Assembly: GCF_900070325.1 (NCBI RefSeq)
Contig: NZ_LN879430.1
Coordinates: forward strand, 951,379 to 1,015,378
From: Herbinix luporum
GTDB taxonomy: Bacteria > Bacillota > Clostridia > Lachnospirales > Lachnospiraceae
DNA length: 64,000 nucleotides
Direction: 5' to 3'
Part shown: piece after piece, positions 18,817 through 28,043 of the stretch
Layout: every line of letters starts with the position of its first letter
Numbering within the stretch: the first letter of the stretch is position 1
The notes under the pieces: generated by a model
Database searches by the model: none
Seen by the model: the letters and a program-made list of their open reading frames with translations, nothing else
Told to the model about the DNA's origin: nothing
Translations under genes and position numbers: made by a program

Positions 18817-19695
18817 ATGAAAGGTATTATTTTAGCCGGCGGATCCGGCACACGGTTATATCCGATTACTATGGTGACATCTAAACAGCTTCTGCCTGTA
18901 TATGATAAACCAATGATTTACTATCCTTTATCTACCCTAATGCTGGCGGGTATTCAGGATATTCTTATTATATCGACTCCAACTGATCTTCCAAACTTTG
19001 AAAGGCTACTGGGTGACGGTTCAAATTATGGTATTAATCTAAGTTATGAGGTTCAGCCATCTCCGGACGGTTTGGCACAGGCCTTTCTAATCGGTGAAAG
19101 ATTTATTGATGGCGATTCTTGTGCTATGATTTTAGGGGATAATATATTCTATGGAAATGGTCTTACAAGGCATCTTAGGGAAGCAGCTGCCAGAAAGCAG
19201 GGGGCTACCGTATTTGGTTACTATGTAGAGGATCCTGAAAGATTCGGTATAATTGAATTTGATGAGGAGGGCAAGGCTATATCCATAGAAGAAAAGCCTG
19301 AGAATCCCAAATCTAATTATTGTGTAACCGGATTGTATTTTTATGATAATAGAGTCTGTGATTTTGCAAAAATGATAAAGCCTTCCCCCAGGGGTGAGCT
19401 TGAAATTACAGATCTTAATAGGATCTATCTAGAGGATGGAAGTTTAAATGTAGTAACCCTTGGTAGGGGTTATGCTTGGTTAGATACGGGCACTGTAGAC
19501 TCTCTTAATGAAGCTTCGGAATTTGTTAGAGTTATTGAGAGTCGCCAGGGTATACAGATAGCAGCCCTTGAAGAAATTGCATATATAAATGATTGGATTA
19601 CCAAGGAAAAATTACTTGAGGCAGCAGAGCGTTATGGAAAATCAAATTATGGTGAACATTTAATGAAGGTCGCCCAAGGTAAAATCCTTTATTAA
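18817..19695 (+). CDS. rmlA: Glucose-1-phosphate thymidylyltransferase
   Basis: Makes dTDP-glucose from glucose 1-phosphate and dTTP, the first step to dTDP-rhamnose and related deoxysugars for cell-surface glycans. The 292-residue length is typical. [11 protein letters not shown] at residues 8-18 is the nucleotide-binding signature, followed by [25 protein letters not shown] and [16 protein letters not shown] precedes the ATG. Followed by rmlC after 36 bases and by rmlB after rmlC. Confidence 0.96.
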   Translation: MKGIILAGGSGTRLYPITMVTSKQLLPVYDKPMIYYPLSTLMLAGIQDILIISTPTDLPNFERLLGDGSNYGINLSYEVQPSPDGLAQAFLIGERFIDGDSCAMILGDNIFYGNGLTRHLREAAARKQGATVFGYYVEDPERFGIIEFDEEGKAISIEEKPENPKSNYCVTGLYFYDNRVCDFAKMIKPSPRGELEITDLNRIYLEDGSLNVVTLGRGYAWLDTGTVDSLNEASEFVRVIESRQGIQIAALEEIAYINDWITKEKLLEAAERYGKSNYGEHLMKVAQGKILY

Positions 19696-19731
19696 CCCTA
19701 AGTACCAATACGATACAAAGGAGCTTATTTT

Positions 19732-20283
19732 ATGGATATTATTAAGACAAGTATACAGGATTTATATATAATCCAACCCCAGGTTTTTGGCGACAGCAGG
19801 GGATGGTTTACTGAAAGCTGGTCAAAAAAAGCATTTGAAGAGGCGGGACTTTATTATGATTTTGTTCAGGACAATCATTCATTTTCTGCAAATAAGGGAG
19901 TCCTTAGGGGCCTGCATTATCAAAAAGGGGAGGCGGCTCAGGCAAAACTGGTTCGCTGTACTAGGGGGGCCGTTCTAGATGTGGTAGTAGATATGAGAAA
20001 AGGTTCTCCTACTTATATGAAATGGGAAGCCGTGGAGCTATCTTGTCAAAACCATCGCCAGCTGCTTATTCCAAGGGGCTTTTTGCATGGTTTCTTGACT
20101 TTAACTGATAACGTTGAATTTCAATATAAGGTAGATAATTACTATAACCAAGAGGCAGACAGAAGTATACGGTGGGATGATCCGGAAATTAATATAGATT
20201 GGGGAGTTAAAGACCCCATACTATCAGATAAGGATAAGAATGCTCCCTTTTTAAGAGATAGTGATATAGATTTTTACTATTAG
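19732..20283 (+). CDS. rmlC: dTDP-4-dehydrorhamnose 3,5-epimerase
   Basis: Cupin-fold epimerase of the rhamnose pathway. The 183-residue protein has PQVFGDSRGWFTESW, the catalytic-region LRGLHYQKG and the IPRGFLHGFLTL barrel strand. Together with rmlA and rmlB it gives three of the four rhamnose enzymes. A ribosome site AAAGGAGC precedes the ATG. The AT-rich gap of about 210 bases before rmlB (20284-20498) has no gene that I can see, and suggests rmlB has its own promoter. Confidence 0.95.
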   Translation: MDIIKTSIQDLYIIQPQVFGDSRGWFTESWSKKAFEEAGLYYDFVQDNHSFSANKGVLRGLHYQKGEAAQAKLVRCTRGAVLDVVVDMRKGSPTYMKWEAVELSCQNHRQLLIPRGFLHGFLTLTDNVEFQYKVDNYYNQEADRSIRWDDPEINIDWGVKDPILSDKDKNAPFLRDSDIDFYY

Positions 20284-20498
20284 TTAATAAATATAAGTAA
20301 TATTTTTACAATTATATTAAAAATTTTAGTTTTATACCAAAAAATACTAAAAATATGTTATTATAATATTAAGATATTATTAATATTGATAAATTTAACA
20401 TAAACTAAAGTTTTTTGATAATCTTAAGAACGATTTTACAAACCATAATATTTTACTAAAATAAAAACTATAACATAGAAAACGAGGTAAGAGTGAAT

Positions 20499-21518
20499 AT
20501 GAAAATTATCGTTACCGGTGGAGCCGGATTTATCGGAGGAAATTTTGTTCATTATATGTTAGAAGAATATCCTGAAGATCAAATTATATGTTTAGATAAA
20601 CTTACCTATGCCGGAAATATAGAAACCCTTGAGCCGGTTATGAATAATGAAAATTTTAAATTTGTGAAGGGAGATATAGCTGATAGAAGCTTTGTATATA
20701 AATTGTTTGAGGATGAAAAGCCCGATGTGGTAATTAATTTTGCCGCAGAAAGCCATGTGGACAGGTCAATTACCGATCCTGATGTATTCTTAAAAACCAA
20801 TATTATGGGTACCGGTGTACTTCTTGATGCATGTAGAAAGTATGGAATAGAAAGATTTCATCAGGTATCTACAGATGAAGTTTATGGTGATTTACCCTTA
20901 GACAGGCCGGATTTGTTTTTTACAGAGGAAACACCCCTTACTACCTCAAGTCCATATTCTGCATCCAAGGCTTCCTCAGATTTGCTGGTACAGGCTTATC
21001 ATCGTACTTATAAATTGCCGGTAACTATATCTCGTTGTTCCAATAATTATGGACCTTATCAATTTCCCGAGAAACTTATTCCCTTAATTATTGCCAATGC
21101 CCTAAATGACAAGCCCCTTCCGGTATATGGCAAAGGAGATAATGTTAGGGATTGGCTATATGTAATAGACCATTGTAAGGCTATTGACTTAATAGTAAGG
21201 AAGGGAACTGTAGGAGAAGTCTATAATATAGGGGGACATAATGAAAAGACCAATCTAGAAGTGGTGAAGATTATTTTAAAAGAGCTTGGTAAGAGTGAGG
21301 ACTTAATCCAATTTGTCAAAGACCGTCCGGGCCATGACAGAAGATATGCCATTGACCCTACAAAGATTAGAAGGGAACTAGGTTGGGAACCTACCACTTT
21401 CTTTGATGAAGGAATAAAGAAAACAATTAAGTGGTATCTAGATAACAAGACCTGGTGGGAAAACATAATCAGCGGAGAATATCAAACCTATTATGAAAAA
21501 ATGTATGGCAACCGATAA
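20499..21518 (+). CDS. rmlB: dTDP-glucose 4,6-dehydratase
   Basis: NAD-dependent short-chain dehydrogenase-type enzyme that makes dTDP-4-keto-6-deoxyglucose. The 339-residue protein has the Rossmann GGAGFIGGNF at the N-terminus, DKLTYAGN, the STDEVYGDL catalytic segment, and the YSASKAS motif with Tyr and Lys. Start choice is uncertain: GAGGT at 20484-20488 is 4 bases from a GTG at 20493 and 10 from the ATG at 20499; the ATG gives the usual family N-terminus. No rmlD gene follows. Confidence 0.95.
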   Translation: MKIIVTGGAGFIGGNFVHYMLEEYPEDQIICLDKLTYAGNIETLEPVMNNENFKFVKGDIADRSFVYKLFEDEKPDVVINFAAESHVDRSITDPDVFLKTNIMGTGVLLDACRKYGIERFHQVSTDEVYGDLPLDRPDLFFTEETPLTTSSPYSASKASSDLLVQAYHRTYKLPVTISRCSNNYGPYQFPEKLIPLIIANALNDKPLPVYGKGDNVRDWLYVIDHCKAIDLIVRKGTVGEVYNIGGHNEKTNLEVVKIILKELGKSEDLIQFVKDRPGHDRRYAIDPTKIRRELGWEPTTFFDEGIKKTIKWYLDNKTWWENIISGEYQTYYEKMYGNR

Positions 21519-21590
21519 ATACTATAAGATAAATTGTAAATTTTGACAGTTAAAATTATTGGCAGCACTTATTTGCAACTTTTTACAAGG

Positions 21591-21625
21591 TTTACATTCA
21601 TTATACCAAAGAGTATAATGAATGT
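21591..21625 (+). promoter_or_regulatory. Promoter with overlapping 12-bp inverted repeat
   Basis: TTTACA (21591-21596), 17-base spacer, TATAAT (21614-21619). A perfect inverted repeat, arms 21594-21605 and 21614-21625 with an 8-base centre, covers the spacer and the -10 box, as expected for a repressor operator or a cruciform-type regulatory site. It stands 31 bases before the small zinc-ribbon gene. Confidence 0.6.
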
Positions 21626-21656
21626 TGCCAACATTCTAATGGAAGGATGTCATAAC

Positions 21657-21899
21657 ATGCTAAGAATCTTTATCTGTCCAAAATGTTATAATTTTAGAAT
21701 AGTATCAAGAAATCCTGATGCTATTTGCTTCCATTGTGGTGCAAAATTACATAAAAGCGACCTGGATTACGTGGAATTTATTGATATGAATGAACAGGAA
21801 CGCATGAAATATAAAGAAAATTTCATTAAACGAATGAAAATGTTCCAAAACGAAGTTGACAGTATACTTGTAGAACAAGAAGTAAACAAGTTAGGATAA
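21657..21899 (+). CDS. Small zinc-ribbon protein of unknown function
   Basis: An 80-residue protein with C-P-K-C near residue 7 and C-F-H-C near residue 24, a four-Cys zinc ribbon, followed by a charged helix (about residues 38-75, rich in Glu, Lys and Met). I do not recognise the family. The ATG at 21657 is chosen because GGAAGG lies about 10 bases upstream and it follows a good promoter; a longer open frame to 21543 lacks a ribosome site. It may be a regulator or a partner for nucleic acid or protein binding; nothing in the context tells which. Confidence 0.7.
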   Translation: MLRIFICPKCYNFRIVSRNPDAICFHCGAKLHKSDLDYVEFIDMNEQERMKYKENFIKRMKMFQNEVDSILVEQEVNKLG

Positions 21900-21967
21900 T
21901 AATGATGACTAAAATCAATAAAAGTAAATAGTCATTTAGAAGATTTTATTTAATATTGTGGGATATG

Positions 21968-22062
21968 GCAGTAATCTTTGTAGCAAGTGCTTCTAGATTA
22001 CTGCTTCCTTATGATTCCACATTTTCTAAGGTGGATATGAGATTTAATATGATATCCACCTT
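21968..22062 (+). terminator. Two consecutive hairpins after the zinc-ribbon gene
   Basis: First stem: 10 bp, 21968-21977 with 21995-22004. Second stem: 11 bp, 22028-22038 with 22052-22062. Both are perfect. U-runs are weak. They probably end transcription of the zinc-ribbon gene; the rest of 21900-22225 holds no gene that I can support. Confidence 0.5.
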
Positions 22063-22225
22063 GATTATATTTTATGTATCTTTATAAGTGTTTTATCTGC
22101 ATCTTTTGGAGAGCTAATATAGCCAGTGGCAGATATTTTACTGAGTGTATGGTATTATCTCAAGAAAATCGCACAAGCTAAAAGATATCATTATATTTAT
22201 ACATTACAGCAGACAGGAGAATTGT

Positions 22226-23206
22226 ATGTCAATTTCAGGTATACTTATTTATCAAATTGCAGTTATATTTATCATAATTATAATCGGTGTAATATGCTAT
22301 AAAACTAACTTAATTGATGATGCTACTAATAGTAAATTATCCAATATATTATTGACCCTGGTTAATCCCATAGTTATCTTTGTATCATATCAAAGAGATT
22401 TTTCTTATGATTTATTAGAGGGACTTCTCATATCTCTTTTACTTTCCATAATAACTCATATTGTCGGTATCATTATATCCTATACATTGATAAGAAGAAA
22501 AAGGAGAAAGATTGTAACAATAGATGGCAGTACTACTAAAAGCTATGTGGAAAATGAAAATGTAGAGGTTGAGCGTTTACAAAGTATCTATTCCAATTTG
22601 GGTTTTATGGGGATACCTTTAGTTAACAGTATCTTTGGAAGTGAAGGAGTATTTTATGTTACGGCTTCCATTACCATATTTAATATTTTTATATGGACCC
22701 ATGGTGTAATATTGATGTCCGGAGCTGAGAATCTAAAATTCAAGGACATTATAGAAAAACTAATATCTCCTACTATTTTTGCAATTATTATTGGTCTTTT
22801 ATTCTTTATCTTTCAGATTAGGGTTCCGGATGTAGTGTATGAGGCACTTGATTATATAGCAGATCTTAATACACCTTTTGCCATGTTAATAGCAGGTGTA
22901 ACCATAGGAAAGACCAATATTATTAAGTTATTTACCAAAAATCTTAGGACTTATTATATAGCCTTTATAAGACTTATCATAATACCTTTTGTATTGTTGC
23001 TTCTATATATATGGTTACCTATAAATGAGATGGTTAAGATAGTTGCTATTATAATGGCTTCCTCACCTACGGCAGCTTCCGGTGCCCTATTTGCCATAAA
23101 ATTTAATAAAAACTCTGTATATGCCGCAGAAATATTTACTGTATCAACTTTATTTTGCATTCTAACTATTCCGTTAATTGTAAAAATTGCAGAACTTTTA
23201 GCTTAA
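22226..23206 (+). CDS. AEC family transporter (auxin efflux carrier type)
   Basis: A 326-residue membrane protein with about ten hydrophobic segments, beginning SISGILIYQIAVIFI. The NPIVIFVSYQ segment near residue 50 and the C-terminal half with SSPTAASGALFAIKF match the AEC carrier family, which exports or exchanges organic acids and related compounds. The start at 22226 is chosen because CAGGAGA is at 22213-22219; the open frame extends upstream to 22145 but reads into non-membrane sequence. It converges with the opine dehydrogenase gene, from which a bidirectional terminator separates it. Confidence 0.83.
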   Translation: MSISGILIYQIAVIFIIIIIGVICYKTNLIDDATNSKLSNILLTLVNPIVIFVSYQRDFSYDLLEGLLISLLLSIITHIVGIIISYTLIRRKRRKIVTIDGSTTKSYVENENVEVERLQSIYSNLGFMGIPLVNSIFGSEGVFYVTASITIFNIFIWTHGVILMSGAENLKFKDIIEKLISPTIFAIIIGLLFFIFQIRVPDVVYEALDYIADLNTPFAMLIAGVTIGKTNIIKLFTKNLRTYYIAFIRLIIIPFVLLLLYIWLPINEMVKIVAIIMASSPTAASGALFAIKFNKNSVYAAEIFTVSTLFCILTIPLIVKIAELLA

Positions 23207-23209
23207 AAA

Positions 23210-23259
23210 ATAAGACCTTATTCCAATGAGCTATATAGCCATCTTGGAATAGGTCTTAT
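23210..23259. terminator. Bidirectional terminator between AEC and opine dehydrogenase genes
   Basis: Arms 23210-23226 and 23244-23259 pair over 16 bp with one bulge. An A-run before (23205-23210) and T-rich sequence after serve the two strands, fitting the convergent genes. Confidence 0.75.
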
Positions 23260-23264
23260 ATTAT

Positions 23265-24338
23265 TTAGCTATCCCGATCTTTCATAATAAGATCTAACAA
23301 GTCTTCACCGAGATTTTCAAGAGTCCTTCCTTCTAATCTAAGATCGCGGCCTAAAGCGGCGGATGCAATATTAATTAAAGCTGTACATATAGGTGTTGCT
23401 ATCTTATACTTTAAACCCAGAGATTCTAAAAGAACCAGCCCTTGAGGTACATCTTCAGATATGTATCTTGAATCTACTTTAGTTGGGCCTTTAGCCCGTG
23501 TAGGCATATCTGCATACCAGAAAAATACTTCTTTAGCATCCCTTTCATCATCTAGGGTATTTCTGAATTTGCATGCTTCCACATAGGGCAGCCGTTCACA
23601 GCCCATTTTCTCCATTACATCCATTTTTTCTTTATCCAGTGCCTCTAAGATATTCCATACACTGGGGGTAAATACTTCATGATACATGCAGTATTCGCCT
23701 TTGGTTTTTTCAATGCGAGGAATACTCATAATTGCACCTACTGTATGGATTATTAGATTGGGATTATGTAGTCCTGCCTCTATTACAGAGGGCAGGTATA
23801 CGAAGGGAAATCCAAGATGATCCAGTTTTTCTTTACCATATTCCAAATGTTTTTTAGGATATATTCCCAGAGGATTACGTACATTACGAAAACCAACTTT
23901 TATAGTTCCCGGTTCATTTATCCTGCAGTCAATAAATGAACTTTGGGCTTCGCAAATGGTAAGATCTATATCTTTACAATGCCTTAGGACATAAGTAGTT
24001 GATAGATAACCTGGGTTAATTAATAGGACTTGCCCATCTTTTAGGTAAGGCTTTATCCTTTTAATCAAGTTTTCATGATAATTTGTCTGTATATATATAA
24101 TTACAACTTCACTTTCACTAAGTTTTGAAAGATCCCTTGTTATTTGCTTGATTTTAGCAACCTTTGTTTCGCCGTTTTCTATCAGTTTAACAGTACCCTC
24201 ATTCTTTATAAGATATTCGAAATTTTGATCATGGAGGGCATGGGAAGTTTTTATTAAAGTAACATCATGACCTCTTAAACTTAAATCTGCTGCTACAGCT
24301 GTACCGCCGTTACCGGCACCTAATACTGAAATATTCAT
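23265..24338 (-). CDS. NAD(P)-dependent octopine/opine dehydrogenase family protein
   Basis: A 357-residue oxidoreductase. The N-terminal Rossmann fold has GAGNGGTAVAADL at residues 7-19; the C-terminal half carries the family segment GLHNPNLIIHTVG near residue 195 with the conserved Asn and His. Opine dehydrogenases reductively join an amino acid's amine to a 2-oxo acid. Known members make octopine and nopaline, and also the metallophore staphylopine. The neighbour is an ATP-grasp gene 21 bases away on the same strand, so the product may be further ligated (inference). GGAGG-type site upstream; ATG at 24338. Confidence 0.88.
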   Translation of the reverse strand: MNISVLGAGNGGTAVAADLSLRGHDVTLIKTSHALHDQNFEYLIKNEGTVKLIENGETKVAKIKQITRDLSKLSESEVVIIYIQTNYHENLIKRIKPYLKDGQVLLINPGYLSTTYVLRHCKDIDLTICEAQSSFIDCRINEPGTIKVGFRNVRNPLGIYPKKHLEYGKEKLDHLGFPFVYLPSVIEAGLHNPNLIIHTVGAIMSIPRIEKTKGEYCMYHEVFTPSVWNILEALDKEKMDVMEKMGCERLPYVEACKFRNTLDDERDAKEVFFWYADMPTRAKGPTKVDSRYISEDVPQGLVLLESLGLKYKIATPICTALINIASAALGRDLRLEGRTLENLGEDLLDLIMKDRDS

Positions 24339-24359
24339 CTTAATTCCTCCTTATGAAAA

Positions 24360-25478
24360 TTAGTTTATAGCTACATTTGTGGCAACCATTGTCTCTTCTA
24401 AAAAGATTTCATTTAAGACGCTTTCTGTAAGATCCCCAAAAAGCGGGCCACAGCTGACTTGATTCATACCGGGAGCCCCGTTGTATTCGATTAAAACCGG
24501 ATCTCCCACTTCATCTATTGAGAAATCCCAGCCGATAATGCGAAAATGAGGGATATCTTTATGGGCTCTTTTTATAGCATCAAGCACTTTCACGTAAGAT
24601 GGAATTGTAATCTCACTAAAGACGGTACCGCCCGGATGACTGCTTACCCATTGAGACTTTCTATTAATAGCATTATCACTTAGTCTGCCATCGTTCTTAA
24701 TTGGACAAGCCAGACCACCGGCTGAAACATTATCAAGACGAGAGCCTCCAACACCCATACGCAGTATAGCAGAAGATATATAGACTTCACCTTGGAACAA
24801 AAATGATATTACCCGAATGGTATTTAGGGATTTAGGGTGTATGTCTGCCAAGGTTTTATGTTGGGATACAATGTCTTGAACGATATAATCGGAATTATAT
24901 AATTTCAATAAATTATCAAAATCAATATCCATATGTTCTTCTTTATCATAAAAGAATATATCTACTCCCTCGCCGCTATATATTGCCGGCTTTAAAACAA
25001 ACTGTTTCTCAGATTCTAAAATAGCTTTGGCTTGTGCAAAGCTTATAATATTTCCTAAGCCGTCATAAAAGCAATTATTACTGTTTCTAAGAATTGTTCG
25101 AGGCTGCTTCAAATAAGGGAATAGCTGTTTATAAAAGCATTTATCTGTATATGCATGGCGAAAACTAGTTTTATTAAGGGTCGGATAAATTATTCTCCAG
25201 TATATATCTTCCGGGATATATCTAGGATCATATTCCTTATCCTTATAGCAATAAAGGTCATACCACATTTTTTTGGGCTTTATATTGTACCTGCTCCAAA
25301 ATGAAAGTACTTGCTGGCGAAAAAGCTTGTTACTTCCTCTAAAGCCCCCCTTGATAGTAGCCAGACTACGTCTGCAATTTTTCTGTGCCTTTTTTGCTTC
25401 TGCATAAAGATCAACACTTTGATAGATAGTTTTACAAAATTTTTCCCATCTGCCAGCCTGATTAATTCCCATATGCAC
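24360..25478 (-). CDS. ATP-grasp enzyme of the sugar-transfer-associated type
   Basis: A 372-residue protein. The C-terminal ~250 residues have the ATP-grasp pattern: KPAIYSGEGVDIFFYD, VQDIVSQH, a central beta region with SLNTIRVISF, GGLACPI, and the metal-site GWDFSIDE ... LIEYNGAPGMNQ. It resembles the family found with exopolysaccharide genes, here paired with an opine dehydrogenase. GTG at 25478 (5 bases from GGAGG at 25488-25484) and ATG at 25472 (11 bases) are both possible. The chemistry of ATP-grasp enzymes is to join a carboxylate to an amine or thiol via acyl phosphate; the actual substrate here is unknown. Confidence 0.8.
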   Translation of the reverse strand: MHMGINQAGRWEKFCKTIYQSVDLYAEAKKAQKNCRRSLATIKGGFRGSNKLFRQQVLSFWSRYNIKPKKMWYDLYCYKDKEYDPRYIPEDIYWRIIYPTLNKTSFRHAYTDKCFYKQLFPYLKQPRTILRNSNNCFYDGLGNIISFAQAKAILESEKQFVLKPAIYSGEGVDIFFYDKEEHMDIDFDNLLKLYNSDYIVQDIVSQHKTLADIHPKSLNTIRVISFLFQGEVYISSAILRMGVGGSRLDNVSAGGLACPIKNDGRLSDNAINRKSQWVSSHPGGTVFSEITIPSYVKVLDAIKRAHKDIPHFRIIGWDFSIDEVGDPVLIEYNGAPGMNQVSCGPLFGDLTESVLNEIFLEETMVATNVAIN

Positions 25479-25524
25479 AACAGCCTCCGAACACCAGACC
25501 TAAATCGGTGTATTCTGTCTTAAA

Positions 25525-26083
25525 ACAAAAATTATGCATCTTATCATCCCTTTCTATAAATATTATTATTTTATTTGATTTTGACAGTATAAGAAATAAA
25601 GCTGAAGAAAGCTTCAACCTATTAAATAAATGTATTGATTAGCAATACTTTTTGTGAATTAATGATATGTTGTAGAAAATTTAAGAAACTGTTTGATTAA
25701 TTAAAAAATAGATTGCAATTAATTCCAAAAGGAAAGGTTATTATTAAAAATAAAGTTTATTTGGGGCATTATTTGTATTATAGCATAAATTAAAAATTAT
25801 TTCAGACAATTATTCTAGTTTTTAAAAATTTAATAAATATAAAATGAATTTAATCAAATTATTATGTTTTAGAATCCATTTATTAAAAAATCTTGATATC
25901 GCAATTGGTAAATGGTATACTGTTATGGAAATAAAACAACTATAAAACAGGAAATTTTTAAGGTTAAAGATGGATGTAAATTAAAATTATTTAAAATAGA
26001 ATTTTGTATCAAAAGGAAGCAAAATAAATGACTTTAAACTGTACATTATATTAGACTACAAAAGATAGGAGAAGATATAGATT
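25525..26083. other. AT-rich intergenic region between divergent genes
   Basis: About 560 bases between the ATP-grasp gene (minus) and the chemoreceptor gene (plus). I see the chemoreceptor promoter at 25893-25921 and no supported ORF, tRNA or repeat elsewhere in it. Confidence 0.6.
25893..25921 (+). promoter_or_regulatory. Promoter of the chemoreceptor gene
   Basis: TTGATA (25893-25898), 17-base spacer, TATACT (25916-25921): a near-consensus sigma-A promoter. The 5' leader to the gene would be about 155 bases. Confidence 0.65.
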
Positions 26084-27886
26084 ATGAAGTTAAACAGCAT
26101 AAGTAAAAAAATGTATTTAATAGTATCGATGATAGTAATTACATCATTAATTAGCATTTCGGTGATAAATTACACTATTTCCAAGGGGGAATTATCCCGT
26201 TCCAATCAACTTATTTTAAAAAATGCCATCGAATCTACCATGGTAGAAATCAACAAGAATTATCGTAATTCTATTAATAATTCAGAGTGGATGAACGAGG
26301 AAAGTGCAAAGGCTGCATCTTTAGCCTATATAGGGGATTTAACAAAAAGCCAGATGGATGAAACATCCGGGGCTACAATTAAAGAAACCGATGCTAACAG
26401 TTCAGCAACTCATAACAGTATATTTGCAGAACATAAAATTGATTTAGGTGAATCAGGCTACTTTTTTATAATAGATTCTGAGGGAAATATTATTTCCCAT
26501 CCTTTTCTTACTGACAATATTTACAATCTGAAATCCCGGGATGGACGAAATATTACCAAGGAACTAATTGATACAGCCAAATCCGGTGGAGGTATGCTCA
26601 ATTATGCCTTGGAGGAAGGCAGTAGTAAAATTACTGGCAGTAAAACAGTATATTCCAAATATTTTCCCCATTGGGATTGGGTGGTAAGTGCCGTTATATA
26701 TGATACGGAACTGGCAAGAGGAGCTAATATTATATTAAAAAGCAATATTCGCAATCTTATCTTAGTCTTGGCCCTATCAATGGTTATAACAATTATATTC
26801 ACCCGTATGATAATCAATCCTATTAAGAAAATAAGTAAAGCATTAGTTGGAATATCTGAAGGGGATTTAACGGTTGATAGGATTGATATTAGAACAAAGG
26901 ATGAGATGAAGCTATTAGGGGATTCAGTAAATCGATTAATTGATAACCTAAATAAGGTTATTAAGGCGATACAGACTTCTAATGATAGGCTTAATCAATA
27001 TGCAGGAAGACTTAGTGAATCTTCCGGATATGTATCTGAAGCTACCTCAGAAGTAGCTAATGCCATTTCACATATGGCCGGTCAGACCGATGAACAACAC
27101 AGACAAACAGTTGACAGTGTAGAAAAGGTAACTTTACTTGGAGAGAATATAAAAGAAACAGCTGAGGCCAGTTCTAAGATCGGCACTATAGTAGATAAGA
27201 ATATAGAATTAAAAGAACTTGGCTTATCCTCTGTTGGGCAGTTAAAGGCAGCTGCCATAGAGAATAACGAGAATACAGATATAGTAGAGGAACTGGTACA
27301 TAGAATTAATGATCATTCTTCTGATATAGGTGAAATAACTACTATTATATCTAATATAGCAAAACAAACCAATCTCTTAGCCTTAAATGCCAGTATAGAA
27401 GCTGCAAGGGCTGGGGAGCATGGTTCGGGTTTCGCTGTGGTTGCAGATGAAATCCGTAAACTGGCCAATGAAACAGCCATAGCAGTTGATGATATTCATC
27501 AAAAGATAGAACAGATGCAGGATCAATCTGCTAGAGCGGTGAACTTTATATCTAGAAATCGTGAAGGTGCCGATAAGATTAACTTATCTGTTAATAAGAC
27601 AGAAGAGATAATCGGTATGATTTCTGACGGATTACAGGCTTTAATAGAGAGTATAAAGGTTATTGTTAATCACAATCAGGTAATCAACCAGAAGAAGGAT
27701 GAAATACTTGAAATGCTTGGCCATGTATCAGAACTAGCGCAGGATAACTCTGCATCAATAGAAGAAATCTCAGCAACAGCACAAGAACAGTCAGTTACAG
27801 TACTAGAGATTAATGAAAGTATAAACCAGCTTAATGAAATGGTAAGTGATTTGAATACTTTAATTAAGGAGTTTAAGGTAAATTAA
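26084..27886 (+). CDS. Methyl-accepting chemotaxis protein with Cache domain
   Basis: A 600-residue chemoreceptor. Helix 1 (about 10-30), an extracellular single-Cache-like domain (about 35-210, with [19 protein letters not shown]), helix 2 (about 222-245), a HAMP linker, and a long coiled-coil signalling domain whose tip has the typical [23 protein letters not shown] pattern (read as [17 protein letters not shown]). Cache domains bind small molecules such as amino acids. No other che genes are in view, so this is an orphan receptor. Its signalling partner must be encoded elsewhere. Confidence 0.94.
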   Translation: MKLNSISKKMYLIVSMIVITSLISISVINYTISKGELSRSNQLILKNAIESTMVEINKNYRNSINNSEWMNEESAKAASLAYIGDLTKSQMDETSGATIKETDANSSATHNSIFAEHKIDLGESGYFFIIDSEGNIISHPFLTDNIYNLKSRDGRNITKELIDTAKSGGGMLNYALEEGSSKITGSKTVYSKYFPHWDWVVSAVIYDTELARGANIILKSNIRNLILVLALSMVITIIFTRMIINPIKKISKALVGISEGDLTVDRIDIRTKDEMKLLGDSVNRLIDNLNKVIKAIQTSNDRLNQYAGRLSESSGYVSEATSEVANAISHMAGQTDEQHRQTVDSVEKVTLLGENIKETAEASSKIGTIVDKNIELKELGLSSVGQLKAAAIENNENTDIVEELVHRINDHSSDIGEITTIISNIAKQTNLLALNASIEAARAGEHGSGFAVVADEIRKLANETAIAVDDIHQKIEQMQDQSARAVNFISRNREGADKINLSVNKTEEIIGMISDGLQALIESIKVIVNHNQVINQKKDEILEMLGHVSELAQDNSASIEEISATAQEQSVTVLEINESINQLNEMVSDLNTLIKEFKVN

Positions 27887-27916
27887 CCGGTAATTGCATA
27901 AAATAATGACAAATGT

Positions 27917-27959
27917 AAGCCACAAAGCTTTATATAATATGTATAAAGTTTTGTGGCTT
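27917..27959 (+). terminator. Terminator after the chemoreceptor gene
   Basis: An 18-bp stem (27917-27934 with 27942-27959) with a single G-U pair and a 7-base loop, followed by ATTTAAAAATTT. Confidence 0.7.
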
Positions 27960-27975
27960 ATTTAAAAATTTAATC

Positions 27976-28013
27976 TTGCATTATTTGCGCTGTCGTGGTA
28001 GCATGGTAAAGTG
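27976..28013 (+). promoter_or_regulatory. Promoter of the amino-acid binding protein gene
   Basis: TTGCAT (27976-27981), 17-base spacer, TAGCAT (27999-28004), with an extended -10 TGG. The 18-base stretch 27996-28013 recurs with one change at 29243-29260 in the permease promoter. Confidence 0.6.
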
Positions 28014-28043
28014 ATAATTAACTAAACAATAGGGAGGCTTCAT

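Noticed and set aside
21519..21590. TTGACA at 21544-21549 as promoter for the zinc-ribbon gene
   Set aside because: No -10 element at suitable spacing; the promoter at 21591-21619 is better placed.
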